A DNA stretch of 14,211 nt, from positions 1 through 14,211 of the forward strand of contig JAUJMI010000043.1 in the NCBI GenBank assembly GCA_030446945.1, in the 5' to 3' direction. The stretch is from Longimicrobium sp. Its GTDB lineage: Bacteria > Gemmatimonadota > Gemmatimonadetes > Longimicrobiales > Longimicrobiaceae. The position numbers were made by a program, and so were the translations under genes. Below, in pieces: positions 14,084 through 14,211 of the stretch. Under the pieces are notes generated by a model, which saw only the letters and a program-made list of their open reading frames with translations, was not told where the DNA came from and ran no database searches. Positions within the stretch are counted from its first letter, which is position 1. Every line of letters begins with the position of its first letter.

Positions 14084-14211
14084 ACGGTCTCCACCTCGGC
14101 GGCAGGGGGAAGGGTGGATACGGAGATCGGGGCGGCGCGGAGATGGCGGGCGGCGGCGCGCTCCCGGTCCCGGTCGTCGTCGCGCAGCGTCAGCTCGTCG
14201 ACGGTACGTGC
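14080..14211 (-). CDS. C-terminal fragment of an unknown gene upstream of the symporter
   Basis: The last 43 codons of a gene entering from the right, ending at TGA 14082-14080. The visible end is hydrophilic, starting 'ARTVDELTLRDDDRDRERAA' and ending 'LPPAAEVETV'. No membrane segment or motif is visible, so I do not recognise it. Genes directly upstream of SSSF symporters are often small DUF485/DUF4212 membrane partners, but the fragment does not show it. The four-base overlap with the symporter start indicates translational coupling. Confidence 0.65.
   Translation of the reverse strand, partial: ARTVDELTLRDDDRDRERAAARHLRAAPISVSTLPPAAEVETV

Noticed and set aside
14080..14211. DUF485/DUF4212 symporter partner
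   Set aside because: The fragment shows only a hydrophilic tail without the expected helix pair or conserved end, so the family cannot be claimed.
1..14211. CRISPR array, tRNA, rRNA, IS element, prophage, integron
   Set aside because: No regularly spaced repeats, no cloverleaf or rRNA-like stretch, and no transposase, integrase or phage motif was seen in either strand.

Overview
The window is a high-GC bacterial segment of about 14.2 kb. It is densely packed with chromosomal housekeeping and metabolic genes. Several features fit Gemmatimonadota, and a Longimicrobium-like member best: a bacillithiol-type YtxJ protein, a TonB-dependent receptor with an N-terminal carboxypeptidase-like domain, strongly G/C-biased third codon positions, and short palindromic repeats of the type 'CGTAGGGGCGCGAT..ATCGCGCCC' between genes. 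This placement is an inference from gene content and style. No marker gene is present, and no phage, plasmid, IS element, CRISPR array, tRNA or rRNA was seen.

Left part (1-3983). The end of an EamA-type membrane transporter enters from the left. Facing it is an orphan BrnA-like antitoxin on the minus strand. A 371-base gap with repeat elements follows, then a plus-strand pair: ytxJ (monothiol bacilliredoxin) and an MFS transporter whose GTG start overlaps the ytxJ stop. Next is a PLP enzyme of the aminotransferase class V type, closest in motifs to the N-terminal (NifS-like) domain of molybdenum cofactor sulfurases but without a MOSC domain.

Middle part (4044-9351). All genes are on the minus strand. 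In transcription order, an esterase of the PHB-depolymerase/LpqC type, an AMP-binding acyl-CoA ligase and a V4R-like sensor-domain protein are tightly packed and look like one operon. After about 100 bases comes a 61-residue basic protein coupled (ATGA) to a gene of a conserved but uncharacterised family ('NVFIN-FDPAYRPLF ... LPRFNMPLELG'). That gene carries a single-base deletion near position 5774. Beyond the lesion its original frame runs without a stop into an alkyltransferase-like (ATL) DNA repair protein. A GT9-like glycosyltransferase follows after a 277-base gap.

Right part (9439-14211). Also all minus strand: the end of an unknown gene overlaps a sodium:solute symporter. After a repeat-bearing gap come a MaoC-type enoyl-CoA hydratase and a large TonB-dependent receptor that ends at a strong hairpin. 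MaoC, the acyl-CoA ligase and the PHB-depolymerase-type esterase together suggest acyl-CoA or hydroxyacid metabolism, but this is only an inference from proximity.

The most interesting spot is 5290-6289: the small basic protein, its coupled partner from an undescribed family, the frameshift, and the fusion or coupling to the ATL gene.
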